Assembly: GCA_023634235.1 (NCBI GenBank) | Contig: JAMKCF010000008.1 | Location: 2,919,001 to 2,983,000, forward strand | Direction of reading: 5' to 3' | Length of the DNA stretch: 64,000 nucleotides | From: Pisaster brevispinus | Lineage: Eukaryota > Echinodermata > Asteroidea > Forcipulatida > Asteriidae | Shown here: positions 61,566 to 64,000 of the stretch, one piece after another | Layout of the letters: every line of letters begins with the position of its first letter | How positions within the stretch are numbered: the first letter of the stretch is position 1 | Notes under the pieces: model-generated | Databases searched by the model: none | Told to the model about the DNA's origin: nothing | Seen by the model: the letters and a program-made list of their open reading frames with translations, nothing else | Program-made: the position numbers and the translations under genes

Positions 61566-61740
61566 CTTTTTACGGAGAGAAACATAAAATTATCAAATAA
61601 ACATTTCATTTCATTAGGTCTCCACAATAAATAAAATTATTACCAAATGTATGCAATGAATAGCAAGTTTCCACGATCGGTTTGCATTATGATGCTGTAA
61701 TCCTATTTACACAATTTCCTACTGTACAAAAAAAACCTTT

Positions 61741-61893
61741 CAAACACACCACTTTCCCAGCTTTGATACGTAGCCAGACCAAATCACGTCAAGGAAATAA
61801 GAAGACAAAAAAAAACCCTTTCAAACACACCACTTTCCCAGCTTTGATACGTAGCCAGACCAAATCACGTCAAGGAAATAAGAAGACAAAAAA
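61741..61893 (+). repeat. Recent 81-bp tandem duplication
   Basis: The 81-base unit starting CAAACACACCACTTTCCC is followed at once by a second copy, identical over about 72 bases. Because 81 is a multiple of three it keeps one frame open and yields a repeated peptide, but there is no sign of coding. Confidence 0.9.
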
Positions 61894-62967
61894 CCACAGT
61901 TACCCTCTTTACACTAACCTTGGCCTCAGTAAGTAAGATATTTGTCTTGTTTAAATTGCATTTTAACTCAAAATGACAAGGTAATCTATCTGTTCACTAA
62001 ATCAGGCGTGCTGCATTGAGATTACAAAACAAGACTTGCATCTTGATTCTGTGGCATTGTCTTGCCAATCTAGTTTTGTTTTTTAAGAGACATTCTTCAA
62101 CCCTCCCCCCCCCCGAATTGTGTGCCTTTTGAAAGCACAACTCCATCATGAAAAATCTCCTTGACTTTTACTTCCGCATATCCTCATCTTTCCTAGCATT
62201 ACTGTCAGCCTTGGACGCCTAGACCCCCGCCACATTATCCAATTAATCCTGATCTCATCCATTCCTTTAGAATTCCCATCCACTGTACTATTCACTGAAG
62301 GCCTTATTTCATTTGCAAGGACAAAATGAGTGAATGGGACAAGTGAAATCACTGAATTCTGGCAAAATGCAATTGTGTCTTCAACCGTTCGAGTTTCGTT
62401 CTTGTGCCTGAAAACACTGCGCTGTTCCGTAATGCTAGTCATTGAGTGAAGTCCGATGTTTTGATTTGAGTAAAGAAAAATACAAATTGCAATCTTTAAT
62501 AAGATTACCAGAAAAAACTGTATTGTGGTTTGCTCTAATTGAGCATAATCTGCTCTGGTGATGAGATTTCTTTGTATTCTGTTTGAGTATAAATAAGATT
62601 TGTGCTTTGTGGAATATATTAAATAAAAATTTCATCAAGCCAAAAATAAATAAATGAATAAACTAAAAAAAAAAAGATGAAAGCCAAGAGTAACTTAACA
62701 TAATTCTTGTACGTCTTCAATTTTTTCAGCCGGCAACATGATGTTATAAAATGTTTAGAGACAAAATTTTAAAAAAACAGCCACAAAAAAAAACCCGCTG
62801 TAACTTTTATATTTAATTGATGCAATAATAGCAATACTTTTATGTCATTTTTGAATGAAATTAATGTGCATAGTTGTCAACAAACAAAAGTATTATTGCT
62901 TATTAGTATTATTGCTTGAGGGGAAAATTCAAATCTCCTATTAGTACGGCAGGTAGGTTGATGGGAT

Positions 62968-63249
62968 AGTGCCATTGACGATACAAGCATGAAATTTGGC
63001 AAACAGTCAGAGTATGTCATGAGAAAGACATTTAGCTGTCGGGTCATCACAGAATTTGTCATCTGAAAAAAAGTACAGGTAGTAGGAAAAGCAATGGCAG
63101 CCATTTTGTAAACTTTGAAAAACGCCTGTTATATTCTACCTAAACTTGTTTCAAAAATCAAATTAGTGAGGACCCTTATCGCTTAACATCTTTCTCATGA
63201 CAAAATCTGACTGTGTGCTAAATTCTATGCTTGTATCATGAAAGGCACA
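62968..63249. repeat. Long inverted repeat, about 70-bp arms
   Basis: The arms 62968-63036 and 63181-63249 are reverse complements at roughly 75-80 percent of positions; shared blocks include GATACAAGCAT, CAGTCAGA and GTCATGAGAAAGA. About 145 bases, including GGCAGCCATTTTGTAAAC, separate the arms. Probably another MITE family. Confidence 0.75.
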
Positions 63250-64000
63250 ATTCCTCAAACTATTTCCCAATATCAGTGGCTGTTTATTCATATTTTGACA
63301 TGAAATTTAATCATTTTTCTCCTGCATGAGAAATCGATGTTGAATCAGCAAAAAAAATAATAAATAAAAACATAAAAAAATACAAGCTGCGCTTTAGCTC
63401 GTCGACAACAAACCGTTCTCTCACTGGAGCATCAATGTCCCATATGGGTCATCCATTATTACCACGTCTTTTATTCACATTCAAAGCCCACCCACTCCCC
63501 CCGGGGAGGGTTTTTACAAACACGCAGTGTGTAAATTTACCTTCAGATTGAAGCCACAATGCCCGGGACAAGAATTTGGGGGGATTTTGTGACTAGACGT
63601 GTGTAAACTGATCTCCCGGTCAAAGCAAATTCTACCTATGTTTATTTCGTTTCACAGGAGAAAAGATACAGTCACGGAGAGAACAAGAATTGTAAGAACT
63701 AGTTGATGAAAACACAACAAAGTGAAACCTAAACAGACCTGACTGAGTTGTGCTAAAAATAGAAGAAGAAGAAAAAAAACCACTTTCATTTGCAGGCTCC
63801 CCAAAACTAGTCAACAGTAGTTTGCTTGGCTTGAAAAAAATCTGGGTATGACAATGTAGGTCCGATGCTTCGTTGGTGTAAGGGCAGAGCAGTTTGCCTG
63901 TATTAAAGGGCAGCTATATGAGGGAAATTTAAATTTCTATTGGAACATTTCAAAGGGCACCAAGGCAATGACCAGGTGTTGCCTTCGTAAAGTATCAGGC

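Larger units (their letters stand above)
59702..64000. other. Right end of window: formin intron or upstream region
   Basis: No FH2-encoding exon was found, so either the FH2 exons lie beyond 64000 or are short and unrecognised. Contents noted separately are a MITE (61175), a tandem duplication (61741), an inverted repeat (62968) and one doubtful exon (61526). A C-run lies at 62103-62115. Confidence 0.5.

Noticed and set aside
61682..61936. Plus-strand frame with a duplicated peptide
   Set aside because: It arises from an 81-bp tandem duplication in a non-coding region; no splice sites or start context.
62146..62442. Minus-strand frame of 98 codons near the formin, considered as an FHOD exon
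   Set aside because: No formin motif and no donor or acceptor in phase with the exon at 59485.

Overview
The window looks like animal nuclear DNA, AT-rich and gene-sparse, with short exons behind GT-AG introns and many dispersed repeats. The recognisable proteins are a secreted scavenger-receptor cysteine-rich (SRCR) protein, a vesicular inhibitory amino acid transporter-like (SLC32) carrier and an FHOD-type formin. Together with the hairpin MITEs and tRNA-derived SINEs they suggest a marine deuterostome. An echinoderm, possibly a sea star, is my best guess. That assignment is inference, not proof.

Three genes are supported, all on the minus strand. (1) 294-4947: first four coding exons of a secreted or membrane SRCR protein (signal peptide, one complete SRCR domain, half of a second); the gene runs off the left edge. 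(2) 10375-12802: the last three coding exons of an SLC32A1/VIAAT-like transporter, nearly the whole protein. Its 5' end is unresolved; a TATA-like box and open exon near 17.7-18.15 kb are only a candidate. (3) 55279-59485: the last three coding exons of an FHOD formin, including the C-terminal autoregulatory (DAD) segment and stop; the gene runs towards or past the right edge. Two weaker single-exon candidates are at 46708-46785 and 61526-61565. The three genes have no evident joint pathway; they look like ordinary neighbours.

The rest, notably 18.2-46.7 kb and 47.3-54.5 kb, is intergenic or intronic. By comparing the sequence with itself I found several dispersed repeat families: a GGGCCCAATTTCAT-ended hairpin MITE (about six copies), a GGGTCA/TGACCC hairpin family (three copies, one nested inside the first family), a GGCCGTGTC...GACACGGCC family (two), a CCTGACGTTTCGACCCTAG family (two), a CCCTCGGCTAGAGGTC family (three), a GAGGCTGGGTC family (two), a GGACCAGTTTTCTT family (two) and a tRNA-derived SINE (two, plus an unrelated tRNA-like pair at the left edge). 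There is also a 470-bp TATTCC satellite, a CTG microsatellite and several small tandem duplications.

I see no prokaryotic operon, CRISPR array, defence island or intact autonomous transposon. Most open frames over 60 codons in the intergenic parts are chance frames, simple repeats or repeat-family shadows. The least expected item is a region at 21257-21590 that is open on both strands and that I cannot assign.
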